Origin: Microbacterium sp. 1S1
Lineage (GTDB): Bacteria; Actinomycetota; Actinomycetes; Actinomycetales; Microbacteriaceae
DNA length: 64,000 bases
Assembly (NCBI RefSeq): GCF_008271365.1
Contig: NZ_CP043430.1
Span: forward strand, 1,860,001-1,924,000
Reading direction: 5' to 3'
Part shown: in pieces, positions 24,121-34,738 of the stretch
How positions within the stretch are numbered: position 1 is the first letter of the stretch
Layout: each line of letters opens with the position of its first letter
Program-made: the position numbers and the translations under genes
The notes under the pieces: generated by a model
What the model was told of the DNA's origin: nothing
Databases searched by the model: none
Seen by the model: only the letters and a program-made list of their open reading frames with translations

Positions 24121-24195
24121 CGACCCGGCCCCTTCCGTGCGCCCCGGCCCCTTCCGGGCGCCCGCAGAGGGGTGGGAGGCACGGAAAGGGGTGGG
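24121..24195. repeat. Intergenic palindromic repeat, copy 3
   Basis: An imperfect palindrome: CGACCCGGCCCCTTCCGTGC at 24121-24140 faces GCACGGAAAGGGGTGGG at 24179-24195, with an inner CCCGGCCCCTTCC block. It resembles the repeats flanking the AlkZ-like gene (8535 and 9683). It lies between the divergent GNAT and mfd promoters, where a terminator would make no sense. Confidence 0.68.
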
Positions 24196-24232
24196 ATGTG
24201 AGGAAGCCGACCGCGGTGTCCGTGGGCACGAT

Positions 24233-24238
24233 TAGGCT
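24233..24238 (+). promoter_or_regulatory. -10 box of mfd (leaderless)
   Basis: TAGGCT followed by 6 nt and the GTG start of mfd. No ribosome-binding site precedes the GTG, so leaderless translation is expected. Confidence 0.6.
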
Positions 24239-24244
24239 TGTTCG

Positions 24245-27200
24245 GTGACTGTTCCGGGGATTCTGCGCGCCTTGGAAGAGGCGTCTCTGTATCGTGACGC
24301 TCTCGCCTGGGCGCACACCGACGCCGACCTCGGACTGGTCGACGGGCTCGACGCGCCCGTGCTCGCGGGGCTGCTCGCCAAGCGCGCGGCGGCCGGTCAC
24401 CCGGCGGCGCTGCTGGCCGTGGTCCCGACGGGTCGACGGGCGGAGTCGGTGGCTCAGGCGCTGACCACCTACCTCCCGGACGCCGAGGTGCTCACGTTCC
24501 CCGCCTGGGAGACGCTTCCGCACGAGCGTCTCAGCCCCAGCCCCGACACGGTCGGCCTCCGCCTGCAGACCCTGCGCCGCGTCGCCGAATGGTCCGGGGA
24601 GCGCCCGCTCGTCGTCGTGGCCTCGGTGCGCGCCGCGCTGCAGCCCATCGCCGGGAACCTCGGCGCCATCGCCCCGCTGGAGTTGGCCGTCGGCAGCCGC
24701 GGCAACGAGCTCGACCACGTCGCCGAGCAGCTCGTCGAGCGGGCCTACTCCCGCGTCGACATGGTGTCGCGCCGCGGGGAGTTCGCGGTGCGCGGGGGCA
24801 TCCTCGACGTCTTCCCTCCCACGTCCGAACACCCGTACCGCGTGGAGTTCTTCGGTGACGAGATCGACCAGATCCGTGCGTTCTCCGTCGCGGACCAGCG
24901 CTCGCTCCCCGGTGACGTGCCGCGCGTCGACCTCCCACCCAGCCGCGAGCTCCTGCTGACCGCGGAGGTGCGGGAGCGGGCACGGGCCCTCATCGGCGGT
25001 TTCCCTGCCATCAGCGGCATGCTCGAGAAGATGGCCGAGGGCATCCCGGTCGAGGGCATGGAGTCGCTGCTGCCGGCGGTCGCCGGCCCGCTGAAATCCC
25101 TCGCAGAGTACCTGCCCGAGGGCAGCGCCACCGCCGTCATCGACCCGGAGCGGTCGACCGCGCGGGCCCTCACCCTCGGCGAGACCAACCGCGAATTCCT
25201 CGACGCGGCCTGGAGCGCGGCGACCTCCGGAGCCTCCGCCCCCATCGACCTCGGCGCCGGCGACTTCCTCACGATCGCCGAACTGCGCGAGGTCGTGCGC
25301 GACCGGGGCGGGGTCTGGTGGCGCCTGAGCCCGTTCGGGATCGGCGATGCGACAGCGGAGAGCGTCGAGGCGGCCACCGTGATCCCCTCCTTCCACGGCA
25401 ACGTCGACGGCGCGATCGCCTTCGTCGACGCGAAGGTCGCCGACGGCTGGCGCGTGGTCGTGCTCGCGACCGGACACGGCCTCGTCGACCGCGCCCGGGA
25501 CGTGCTGTCCGACCGCGGCATCGCGGCGCGGGTCGTCGAGACCATCGCAGACTCGCCGGACCCAGGGGTCGCGACCCTCACGGTGGGCGGCGTCGAAGCC
25601 GGGTTCCAGGTGCCGGAGGCGAAGCTCGCCGTCCTCACCGACAACGAGTTCTACGGTCGGACGATCGGCGGCGACCAGCGCGTCGTCAAGAAGCTCGCCT
25701 CCCGCCGGAAGAACGTCGTCGACCCCCTGCAGCTCAAGCAGGGCGACTTCGTCGTACACGCCACGCACGGCATCGGCCGGTTCGTCGAGATGACCCAGCG
25801 GGAAGTCTCCACCGGCGGCCGCAATGCCGCGAAGTCCGTCCGGGACTACCTCGTGCTGGAGTACGCTCCGTCCAAGCGCGGCTACCCCGGCGACAAGCTG
25901 TTCGTGCCGACCGACCAGCTCGACCTCCTGTCGAAGTACGTCGGCGGCGAGGCGCCGACCCTATCGAAGATGGGGGGCAGCGACTGGGCGCAGGCCAAGG
26001 GCAAGGCGCGCAAAGCGGTCAGGGACATCGCGGTCGAGCTCGTCAAGCTGTACTCGGCACGCATGAGCGCCAAGGGCCATGCGTTCGGTCCGGATACCCC
26101 GTGGCAGCGCGAGCTGGAGGAGGCATTCCCGTTCGCCGAGACCCAGGATCAGCTGCAGACCATCGATGAGATCAAGGCCGACATGGAGCGGCCCATCCCG
26201 ATGGACCGGCTGCTGTCGGGCGACGTGGGCTTCGGCAAGACCGAGGTCGCCGTGCGGGCGGCGTTCAAGGCCATCCAGGACGGCAAGCAGGTCGCGATGC
26301 TCGTGCCGACGACGCTGCTCGTCAAGCAGCACCTGGAGACGTTCACGGAGCGCTTCGCCGGGTTCCCGGTCAAGGTGCGGCCGCTGTCACGCTTCCAGAC
26401 CGACAAGGAGGCGCGGCTCACGCTCCAGGGCCTCCTCGACGGCTCCGTGGACATGGTGATCGGGACGCACCGGATCCTCACGGATCAGGTCATGTTCAAG
26501 GACCTCGGCCTGATGATCATCGACGAGGAGCAGCGGTTCGGTGTCGAGCACAAGGACGCGCTGAAGAAGCTGAAGACCAACGTCGACATCCTCGCCATGA
26601 GCGCCACGCCGATTCCGCGCACCCTGGAGATGGCCGTCACCGGTATCCGGGAGATGTCCACGCTCGCCACGCCCCCGGAGGACCGCCATCCGATCCTCTC
26701 GTTCGTCGGCCCCCGCAGCGACAAGCAGATCGCGGCGGCTATCCGGCGCGAGATCCTCCGCGAGGGTCAGGTCTTCTTCGTGCACAACCGCGTGCAGTCG
26801 ATCCAGCGGGTCGCCGCCGAGCTCGCCGAGCTGGTCCCGGAGGCGCGGATCGCCGTGGCGCACGGTCAGATGGGGGAGCACGCGCTCGAGCAGGTCGTCG
26901 ACGACTTCTGGGAACGCAAGTTCGACGTCCTCGTCTCGACCACGATCATCGAGACCGGCCTCGACATCTCCAACGCGAACACGATCATCATCGACCGCGC
27001 CGACAAGTACGGGCTGAGCCAGCTCCACCAGCTGCGCGGGCGGGTCGGCCGCGGACGGGAACGTGCGTACGCGTACTTCCTGTACGACGACATGAAGCCG
27101 CTCAGCGAGACCGCCGCCGACCGGCTGCAGACCATCGCGGTGAACAACGATCTCGGCTCCGGTATGCAGGTCGCCCTCAAGGACCTGGAGCTCCGCGGGG

Positions 27201-27811
27201 CGGGCAACCTCCTGGGCGCCGAGCAGGCCGGACACATCGCGGGAGTCGGCTTCGACCTCTACCTGCGCATGATCGGAGAGGCCGTCGCGACCTTCCGCGG
27301 CGAGGAGGTCGAGACCGGGCAGGAGCTGCGGCTCGAGCTGCCGCTGGACGCCCGCATCCCCGAGGACTACATCGACAGCGAGCGCCTGCGGCTCGAGGCG
27401 TATCAGAAGCTCTCCGCGGCCTCGGCCGCGACCGCGAAGGACGACGCCATCGATCTCGTGGTGGAGGAGCTCGTCGACCGGTACGGCACGCCGCCCGAGG
27501 AGGTCACCGGACTCGTGTCCATCGCACGACTCCGGCGGAGGGCGGCGAGGGCCGGGCTCACGGACGTCGTGGCCATGGGGTCGAATCTGCGCCTCGCGCC
27601 CGCGCGGCTCGAGGACTCCATCAAGGTCCGGCTGCAGCGGCTGTATCCGAAGGCGAAGCTCGTCTCGGGCGGGGAGGCCCTCGTCGTGCCGATGCCCACG
27701 GTGCCCGCGGCGGTCGGGGTCGGCGTGGAGCCGCTGCCCGACGCCGAACTCCTCACCTGGGTCGACCAGCTGTTCACCGCCATCTTCCCGGAGCCGCCCA
27801 AGCCCGAGTGA
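24245..27811 (+). CDS. mfd: Transcription-repair coupling factor
   Basis: A 1188-aa DNA translocase that removes RNA polymerase stalled at lesions and recruits UvrA. The N-terminal UvrB-like domains (~1-460) include FPAWETLPHERLSPSPDTVG. The RNA-polymerase-interacting domain (~490-560) has GDFVVHATHGIGRFVEM. The SF2 motor has Walker A LSGDVGFGKTEVAVRAAF, the DEEQ box in IIDEEQRFGVEHKD, SATPIPRTLEMA and QLRGRVGRGRERAYAYF. The C-terminal TRCF domain (~1010-1110) caps it. Length is normal. GTG start with a -10 box 6 nt upstream indicates leaderless mRNA. Confidence 0.98.
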   Translation: MTVPGILRALEEASLYRDALAWAHTDADLGLVDGLDAPVLAGLLAKRAAAGHPAALLAVVPTGRRAESVAQALTTYLPDAEVLTFPAWETLPHERLSPSPDTVGLRLQTLRRVAEWSGERPLVVVASVRAALQPIAGNLGAIAPLELAVGSRGNELDHVAEQLVERAYSRVDMVSRRGEFAVRGGILDVFPPTSEHPYRVEFFGDEIDQIRAFSVADQRSLPGDVPRVDLPPSRELLLTAEVRERARALIGGFPAISGMLEKMAEGIPVEGMESLLPAVAGPLKSLAEYLPEGSATAVIDPERSTARALTLGETNREFLDAAWSAATSGASAPIDLGAGDFLTIAELREVVRDRGGVWWRLSPFGIGDATAESVEAATVIPSFHGNVDGAIAFVDAKVADGWRVVVLATGHGLVDRARDVLSDRGIAARVVETIADSPDPGVATLTVGGVEAGFQVPEAKLAVLTDNEFYGRTIGGDQRVVKKLASRRKNVVDPLQLKQGDFVVHATHGIGRFVEMTQREVSTGGRNAAKSVRDYLVLEYAPSKRGYPGDKLFVPTDQLDLLSKYVGGEAPTLSKMGGSDWAQAKGKARKAVRDIAVELVKLYSARMSAKGHAFGPDTPWQRELEEAFPFAETQDQLQTIDEIKADMERPIPMDRLLSGDVGFGKTEVAVRAAFKAIQDGKQVAMLVPTTLLVKQHLETFTERFAGFPVKVRPLSRFQTDKEARLTLQGLLDGSVDMVIGTHRILTDQVMFKDLGLMIIDEEQRFGVEHKDALKKLKTNVDILAMSATPIPRTLEMAVTGIREMSTLATPPEDRHPILSFVGPRSDKQIAAAIRREILREGQVFFVHNRVQSIQRVAAELAELVPEARIAVAHGQMGEHALEQVVDDFWERKFDVLVSTTIIETGLDISNANTIIIDRADKYGLSQLHQLRGRVGRGRERAYAYFLYDDMKPLSETAADRLQTIAVNNDLGSGMQVALKDLELRGAGNLLGAEQAGHIAGVGFDLYLRMIGEAVATFRGEEVETGQELRLELPLDARIPEDYIDSERLRLEAYQKLSAASAATAKDDAIDLVVEELVDRYGTPPEEVTGLVSIARLRRRAARAGLTDVVAMGSNLRLAPARLEDSIKVRLQRLYPKAKLVSGGEALVVPMPTVPAAVGVGVEPLPDAELLTWVDQLFTAIFPEPPKPE

Positions 27812-27860
27812 CCCGGTGGTGATGATCTCCGAAGCCGTGCACGCCGAGGACGCCCGGGGC

Positions 27861-27866
27861 TAGTCT
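27861..27866 (+). promoter_or_regulatory. -10 box of hexapeptide-protein gene (leaderless)
   Basis: TAGTCT followed by GGCCGC and the ATG at 27873. The 6-nt spacing repeats that of many other genes here. Confidence 0.6.
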
Positions 27867-27872
27867 GGCCGC

Positions 27873-28469
27873 ATGTTGTACGAGCACCTCGGGGCTCGGC
27901 CCCGCATCCATGACACCGCCGTCGTCGCTCCCACCGCCGTGGTCTCCGGCGACGTGGAGATCGGGCCGGGTTGCCAGGTGCTGCACGGCGCCGTCATCAC
28001 GGCGGAGGGCGGTCCCATCACCCTCGGCGCTCACGTCATCGTGATGGAGAACGCGCTGATCCGGGCGACCGCTGCCAACGCCGTGCACATCGGAGCCCAC
28101 ACCCTCCTCGGAACGCTGGCCAGCATCGCGGGGGCGACCGTGGGCGAGGAGGTGTTCTTCGCGTCCGGGGCCCGGGTCTTCAACGGGGCCCTCGTCGGGG
28201 ACGGGTGCGAGGTCCGCGTCAATGCCATCGTGCATCGCCGCGCCGTGCTGCCCGCGGGAACGGTGGTGCCGATCGGGTGGGTCGCGGTGGGCGATCCGGT
28301 GCAACTGCTCTCACCCGACCGGGACGCCGAGATCGCGGCGGCACAGCCCGAGCTCGACTTCCCCGGACACGTCTTCGGCGTCGATCGGGACACCCCCGAC
28401 CTCATGGTCCAGCTCACGGAGCGGTACGGCAGCTCCCTGGCACGGCACGCCGACGACCGTCAGGTCTGA
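27873..28469 (+). CDS. Gamma-carbonic-anhydrase-like / hexapeptide-repeat protein
   Basis: A 198-aa left-handed beta-helix protein of the PaaY/YrdA gamma-carbonic anhydrase group. Hexapeptide turns run from ~15 to ~135 (for example TAVVAPTAVVSGDVEIGPGC). The metal-binding His residues of the family are partly recognisable: VLHGAVIT, NAVHIGAHTLLG. The usual Arg/Asp/Gln catalytic set is not clearly kept, so it may be an acyl/acetyltransferase-type or non-catalytic homologue. It follows mfd by 61 nt but has its own promoter. Confidence 0.82.
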   Translation: MLYEHLGARPRIHDTAVVAPTAVVSGDVEIGPGCQVLHGAVITAEGGPITLGAHVIVMENALIRATAANAVHIGAHTLLGTLASIAGATVGEEVFFASGARVFNGALVGDGCEVRVNAIVHRRAVLPAGTVVPIGWVAVGDPVQLLSPDRDAEIAAAQPELDFPGHVFGVDRDTPDLMVQLTERYGSSLARHADDRQV

Positions 28470-28478
28470 CTCTCACCC

Positions 28479-28537
28479 TTCGAATCGTGCGATCGGTCCC
28501 GAATCCGGCCGGAATCAGACCATTCGCGCGATTCGAA
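28479..28537. terminator. Long inverted repeat between hexapeptide gene and gdhA
   Basis: A nearly continuous 59-nt palindrome (arms ~28479-28508 and 28509-28537) beginning TTCGAATCG and ending CGATTCGAA. It lies between convergent genes and can fold on both strands, so it is probably a shared terminator, although its lack of loop and T-run is unusual. Confidence 0.6.
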
Positions 28538-28542
28538 CCGGG

Positions 28543-29991
<1,449 letters not shown>

Positions 29992-30044
29992 TCACTCTAG
30001 CGTCGGCGACAACCGCGTCCGCGCACCCGGCGGGAGGGCTCGGA

Positions 30045-32771
30045 TCACCCGGTGTTCTGCAGACCGGCGGCGACTCCGCTGACGGAGAGGAGGAGCAGTC
30101 GCTGCTGTTCGGCGTCCGCCCCCGAGCCTCCGGGCTGCTCGGGCGCCGACCGGAGCGCGCGCAGGGCCCGCAGCTGCAGGAGCGAGAGGGCGTCGACATA
30201 GGGGCTGCGCAACTGCACGGCCCGCTGCAGGATCGGCTTGTTCTCCAGCAGATCGTCGCCGCCGGTGAGACGGATCACCCAGCGACGCGTGAGGGCCAGC
30301 TCCTCCAGCACCAGGGCGGCGAGGTCGTCGCGGTCGCCCAGGGCCAGGTACTGCCGGGCGATGCGCTCGTCGGTCTTCGCGAGGCTCATGGCGACGTTGT
30401 CGACCATGGTGTGCAGCAGCGGCCACTCGCGGTAGGCCTCGGCGAGCAACTCCTCATCGCCCACGGCCTCGAGCGCGGTGCCGAGTCCGAACCAGCCGGC
30501 GAGGTTGATGCGGGCCTGCGTCCACGCGAACACCCACGGGATGGCCCGGAGGTCCTCCAGAGACTCCACCGAGAGGCCGCGCCGCGCGGGGCGGGAGCCG
30601 AGAGCCAGCAGACCGATCTCCTCCATCGGCGTCACGGTCGCGAACCACGGGGCGAAGCCCTCGGCCTTGACGAGTGCGAAGAACCGCTCGCGGGAGGCGG
30701 AGTCCATGGTCGCGGCGACGTCGGCGTAGCGGGCGGCCGCGCGGCTGGTGCGCTCCTCGACCGTGGGGGACGACGCGAGCAGCGTCGCGGCGGCGACCTG
30801 GTCGATGTGCCGCATCGCGATGGCGGGCTCGCCGTAGCGGGCGAAGATGACCTCCCCCTGCTCGGTGAGCTTGAACCGCCCGTCGACGGAGTGCGGGGGC
30901 TGCGCGAGGATCGCCGAGTTCGCGGGACCGCCGCCTCGGCCCAGCGCACCGCCGCGACCGTGGAAGAGGGTCAGCTCGATGCCGTTCTCCTGCGCCCAGC
31001 GCGCGATCTTCTCCTGCGCCGTGTACAGCGCGAGGTTCGCGGCAACGGGCCCGACGTCCTTGGAGGAGTCGGAGTAGCCGAGCATGACCTCCAGCCGGTT
31101 GCCGGTCGCGGCCATGCGCTCGCGGAACTCCGGGAACGCGACGGCCTCGGCGAGGATGCCGGGGGCGGCCTGGAGATCGGCGAAGGTCTCGAACAACGGC
31201 ACGACGTCGAGCACCGGGGCGTCGTCGCCGAGCGCGTGGCGGGCGAGCCGGTGCACGTTCGCGAGGTCGGAGGCCGCCTGCGTGAAGGAGACGACGTAGC
31301 GACCTGCGGCGCGCAAGCCCCGGTCGCGCTGGATGTCCGCGATCGCCCGGAAGACCTCCAGCACCTCCTCGGTCTGCGTGCTGATCGCCCCGCCGGCCTC
31401 GAGCTCGGCCAGGGCCTTGGCATGGACCTGGGAGTGCTGGCGCACCTCGAGCTCCGTGAGGTGGAAGCCGTAGGTCTCGACCTGCCAGATCAGGTGCTGC
31501 ACGCCGCCGAACGCGTGGCGGCGTGCCCCCGCCGCGACGAGGGAGGACTGCACGGCCCGCAGCTCCGCGAGCAACTCCTCGGGACGGGCGTACCCCTCGT
31601 CGTCTCCGCGGCGTGTGGCCGCGACCCGGCGGGCCATGACGAGGAGCACACGGCGGTGGGGTTCGTTGGGCGACCGTGCCGCGAGCTCGTCGGCGACGGC
31701 CGGCTCCGCGGACGCGAAGCGCTCCCAGAGCGCGGTGACCTCGGCGCTCGGCGGGGTGTCGTCCGCGGCGAGCGTCAGCGTGCGGCCGATCCGGTCCAGC
31801 GCCCGCTCGAGTCCTCGGAGCACATGCTCGGAGGCGATCTGAGACGCCTCGCGGGTCACCGCCGCGGTGACGAACGGGTTGCCGTCGCGGTCGCCGCCGA
31901 CCCAGGAGCCCACGCGTACGAACGCCGGGACGACCGGGGCGCTGGCGCCGGACTCCTCGCCGCGGAGCGCATCGTCGATACGCCGGTACACGTGGGGCAC
32001 CGTCGTGAACAGCGTCTCGTCGAAGACGCCCATGACCGTGCGGACTTCGTCGGTCGGGGAGGGCTTCTGTGCGCGCAGCGGCGCCGTCCGCCACAGGGTG
32101 TCGATCTCCTCGAGCATCCGGCGGCGGGCGCGGTGCTCCTCGGAGCCGCCTGCGCTCGCCGTGTCGTGCTGGGTGAGCAGTTCGGAGAGGCGGCGGATGC
32201 TCGACGAGACGGCGCGCCGGCGGGCCTCGGTCGGGTGCGCCGTGAACACGGGGTGGAAGCGCAGCCCGTCCAGCCGCCGTCGAGCCTCCTCGTCGCCGAC
32301 CTCCTCCCGCAGCAGCGCATACGCCCCGGCGACGGTGTCGGCTGCCTGCGTCCCCGACGTCGCCTGGGTCCCTGAGCCTGTCGAAGGCCCCGGCTGGCCC
32401 GCCCGCTCGCGGAGAACGCGGACGCGCTGGTGCTCCTCGGCGAGGTTCACGAGGTGGAAGTAACAGGTGAATGCGCGGGCGACCTCGTCGGCGCGGGCGA
32501 TCGTGAAGGACTCGGCGATGGCCGCCGCCCGGTCGAACGCGTCGGAGCTGTGGTCCTCGTAGGCCTGGATCGTCGCGAGGCGCAGCCGCTCGACGTCCTC
32601 GAAGAGGTCGTCGCCACCGGCTTCGCGCAGCACCTGGCCGAGGAGCTGGCCCAGCATCCGCACATCGGAGCGCATGGCATCGGGAATGCCGCGACCGGCT
32701 TCGAAACGACCGATCACGCGGATGGCCTCGGTGGGCGTCGGCTCGGAGAAAGCGGGGGATTCGGGGGTCAC
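30045..32771 (-). CDS. ppc: Phosphoenolpyruvate carboxylase
   Basis: A 908-aa anaplerotic enzyme that converts PEP + bicarbonate to oxaloacetate. Family blocks are RFHPVFTAHPTEARRRAV (active-site His), SWVGGDRDGNPFVTAAVTRE, GYSDSSKDVGPVAANLALY and LTLFHGRGGALGRGGGP (second catalytic region); the C-terminus is the classic SGVAAGLQNTG. I placed the start at GTG 32771 because TACTCT lies exactly 6 nt upstream; the open frame continues through nhaA antisense. Residues near 125-145 (STGSGTQATSGTQ) look inserted, owing to an intragenic repeat. It is divergent from nhaA. Confidence 0.97.
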   Translation of the reverse strand: MTPESPAFSEPTPTEAIRVIGRFEAGRGIPDAMRSDVRMLGQLLGQVLREAGGDDLFEDVERLRLATIQAYEDHSSDAFDRAAAIAESFTIARADEVARAFTCYFHLVNLAEEHQRVRVLRERAGQPGPSTGSGTQATSGTQAADTVAGAYALLREEVGDEEARRRLDGLRFHPVFTAHPTEARRRAVSSSIRRLSELLTQHDTASAGGSEEHRARRRMLEEIDTLWRTAPLRAQKPSPTDEVRTVMGVFDETLFTTVPHVYRRIDDALRGEESGASAPVVPAFVRVGSWVGGDRDGNPFVTAAVTREASQIASEHVLRGLERALDRIGRTLTLAADDTPPSAEVTALWERFASAEPAVADELAARSPNEPHRRVLLVMARRVAATRRGDDEGYARPEELLAELRAVQSSLVAAGARRHAFGGVQHLIWQVETYGFHLTELEVRQHSQVHAKALAELEAGGAISTQTEEVLEVFRAIADIQRDRGLRAAGRYVVSFTQAASDLANVHRLARHALGDDAPVLDVVPLFETFADLQAAPGILAEAVAFPEFRERMAATGNRLEVMLGYSDSSKDVGPVAANLALYTAQEKIARWAQENGIELTLFHGRGGALGRGGGPANSAILAQPPHSVDGRFKLTEQGEVIFARYGEPAIAMRHIDQVAAATLLASSPTVEERTSRAAARYADVAATMDSASRERFFALVKAEGFAPWFATVTPMEEIGLLALGSRPARRGLSVESLEDLRAIPWVFAWTQARINLAGWFGLGTALEAVGDEELLAEAYREWPLLHTMVDNVAMSLAKTDERIARQYLALGDRDDLAALVLEELALTRRWVIRLTGGDDLLENKPILQRAVQLRSPYVDALSLLQLRALRALRSAPEQPGGSGADAEQQRLLLLSVSGVAAGLQNTG
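32366..32389. repeat. Intragenic repeat element within ppc
   Basis: GGGTCCCTGAGCCTGTCGAA followed by GGCC lies in frame inside ppc and encodes STGSGTQ on the minus strand. It shares 15 of its first 16 bases with the element in ribE. A possible second degenerate half (GCGTCCCCGA, 32349-32358) sits beside it and encodes a second SGTQ. Confidence 0.65.
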
Positions 32772-32777
32772 CCTCCG

Positions 32778-32783
32778 AGAGTA
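32778..32783 (-). promoter_or_regulatory. -10 box of ppc (leaderless)
   Basis: TACTCT on the minus strand, then CGGAGG and the GTG start. The GGAGG directly abuts the GTG and is too close to act as a ribosome site. Confidence 0.6.
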
Positions 32784-32836
32784 GCCCGGGGGATCGGGGT
32801 GTCCTGCACGCATGACGACCGTATGACGCCGCGGCC

Positions 32837-32842
32837 TACGAT
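32837..32842 (+). promoter_or_regulatory. -10 box of nhaA
   Basis: TACGAT, 7 nt before the ATG at 32850. It favours 32850 over the in-frame ATG at 32841, which lies inside this box. Confidence 0.55.
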
Positions 32843-32849
32843 GGAGGGG

Positions 32850-34016
32850 ATGCGCATCACAGCGAACCCCCTCCGCGGGCAGCAGTTCCCGGCCGTCCTC
32901 CTCCTCGTGGCTGCCGGTCTCGGTCTCCTCCTCGCGAACCTGCCGACCCACGACGCCATCGCGGGGCTGCTGGAGACGCACCTCGCGGTGCCGGCAACCG
33001 TCCTCGACCTGTCCATCGCGCACTGGGTCTCGGACGGACTCCTCGCGATCTTCTTCCTCGTCGTCGCGATCGAGCTGCGGCACGAGCTCACGCACGGAGA
33101 GCTCGACTCCCCGCGGAAGGCGGTGCAGCCCGCCATCGCCGCGACCGGCGGGGTGCTGGTGCCGATCCTCGTGTACCTGCTGATCGCGGGAGGGCCGGAG
33201 ACGGCGTCCGGCTGGCCGATCCCGACCGCCACCGACATCGCCTTCGCGCTCGGTGTGCTGGCGATGTTCGGCCGCGGACTGCCCTCCCGGGTGCGGGTTT
33301 TCCTCTTGGCGCTCGCCATCCTCGACGACATCATCGGCATCATCTTCATCGCGGTGCTGTTCGCGCACGACGTCCAGTGGCTCCTCTTCGGCCTGGCGAT
33401 CGTCGGGGTGGCCGTGTTCTGGCTGTTGAGCCGACTGCTGCACGCGACCGGCCACACCGCGGTCGCGGTCGCAATGGCCGTCGTCGGGGTCGTCACGTGG
33501 GGTCTGGTCGCCTCGTCCGGCATCCACGCGACGATCGCGGGCGTGATGCTCGGCCTCGTCATGGCACCCGTGCCCGCCGGACGCACCCGGCACGCCCTGG
33601 AGCCGACGGTCAACGGCGCCATCCTGCCGCTGTTCGCCTTCGTCGCGGCCTTCGTCGTGATCCCCGCCGTCTCGCCGACGGCGCTCTCCCCGGCGTTCTG
33701 GGCGATCGTCGTCGCGCTGCCGGTCGGCAAGATCATCGGCATCTCGCTTTTCGGCTGGCTGGCCATGCGCATCCGTCCGAAGGGGGCCGATCCCGCACTG
33801 CCGTTCGCGGACATCCTCGCGGCCGGTGCCCTGGGCGGCATCGGGTTCACCGTCTCCCTCCTGCTCGCGAACCTCGCGTTCGAGGGCGACGCAGTGATCC
33901 GCGACCAGGCCATCCTCGGCGTCCTCGTGGGTTCGCTGCTCGCGTTGATCCTCTCCGGGATCGTCGTGAGCCTGCGCGCCCGGTGGTACCGTCGCGCTGC
34001 GCCCATCCCCGCCTGA
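32850..34016 (+). CDS. nhaA: Na+/H+ antiporter NhaA
   Basis: A 388-aa membrane antiporter that expels Na+ in exchange for protons. The ion-site aspartates are recognisable in PTATDIAFALGVLAMFG and LALAILDDIIGIIFIAVLF (the DD pair). About 12 helices are visible, and the C-terminal helix ends near IVVSLRARWYRR. Length matches the family. It is divergent from ppc; mazG follows after 19 nt on the same strand. Confidence 0.96.
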   Translation: MRITANPLRGQQFPAVLLLVAAGLGLLLANLPTHDAIAGLLETHLAVPATVLDLSIAHWVSDGLLAIFFLVVAIELRHELTHGELDSPRKAVQPAIAATGGVLVPILVYLLIAGGPETASGWPIPTATDIAFALGVLAMFGRGLPSRVRVFLLALAILDDIIGIIFIAVLFAHDVQWLLFGLAIVGVAVFWLLSRLLHATGHTAVAVAMAVVGVVTWGLVASSGIHATIAGVMLGLVMAPVPAGRTRHALEPTVNGAILPLFAFVAAFVVIPAVSPTALSPAFWAIVVALPVGKIIGISLFGWLAMRIRPKGADPALPFADILAAGALGGIGFTVSLLLANLAFEGDAVIRDQAILGVLVGSLLALILSGIVVSLRARWYRRAAPIPA

Positions 34017-34035
34017 GCCGGATCCCGGAGGAAGC

Positions 34036-34698
34036 ATGACCAGCGAGCCGCCCACTTCCCAGGACGTCGGTGATCCGCTGCGTGCGGCTGCCGAGACCAT
34101 GCGCGCGGTGCGGGAGCGGTGCGTGTGGTCGCAGCGCATCACGCACCGCGATCTCGTGCCGTACCTCATCGAGGAGTCGCACGAGGTCATCGACGCAGTC
34201 GAGGAGGGCTCGCGCGCCGACCTCCGCGAGGAGCTCGGCGATCTGCTGTGGCAGGTGCTGTTCCATGCCGCCATCGCGGCGCAGGATCCGGACGACCCGT
34301 TCGACATCGACGACGTCGCCCGCACGCTGACGGAGAAGATGGTCCGGCGGCACCCGCACGTGTTCGCCGGCGAGGTGGCTGAGACGCCCGACGAGGTGCT
34401 CGTGCATTGGAACGCCGCGAAGGCAGCGGAGAAACGCACCCGCCGCAGCGTGCTCGACGGGATCCCGCGCGGGATGCCGGCTCTCGCCCTGGCCCAGAAG
34501 ATGTCGGGACGTGCCGTCGGGGCGGGGGTGGCCGCGGCGAAGGCTCCGGTGGTGAGCCCGTCGTCGGAGGAGGAACTCGGCGACGCCCTCCTCGCGCTCG
34601 TGGCGATCGCACGGACCGAGGGCTGGGACGCCGAGCGAGCTCTGCGGGAGCGGCTGCGACGCCTGGAGGACGAGGTCCGCACCGCCGAAGCCGACTGA
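34036..34698 (+). CDS. mazG: MazG-family nucleoside triphosphate pyrophosphohydrolase
   Basis: A 220-aa enzyme that hydrolyses (d)NTPs to the monophosphate plus pyrophosphate, limiting misincorporation or alarmone build-up. The metal-binding EExxE...ExxD motif is ESHEVIDAVEEG followed by DLREELGDLLWQVLFHAAIA. A C-terminal second half (EEELGDALLALVAIARTEGW) repeats a degenerate version of the same fold. SD GGAGG precedes ATG by 6 nt. It lies between nhaA and hisS on the same strand. Confidence 0.93.
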   Translation: MTSEPPTSQDVGDPLRAAAETMRAVRERCVWSQRITHRDLVPYLIEESHEVIDAVEEGSRADLREELGDLLWQVLFHAAIAAQDPDDPFDIDDVARTLTEKMVRRHPHVFAGEVAETPDEVLVHWNAAKAAEKRTRRSVLDGIPRGMPALALAQKMSGRAVGAGVAAAKAPVVSPSSEEELGDALLALVAIARTEGWDAERALRERLRRLEDEVRTAEAD

Positions 34699-34738
34699 GC
34701 CGACACGGACACCGCCGTCGACCTGGGAAGATGGACGC

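Noticed and set aside
23519..25768. A 749-aa minus-strand frame over mfd and the GNAT gene
   Set aside because: Antisense of mfd; the shorter GNAT frame at 23538-24101 has family motifs.
30045..34712. A 1555-aa minus-strand open frame containing ppc and the antisense of nhaA and mazG
   Set aside because: Only the ppc part is coding; the upstream part is Arg/Glu/Asp-rich antisense sequence. The real start is GTG 32771 with a -10 box 6 nt before it.
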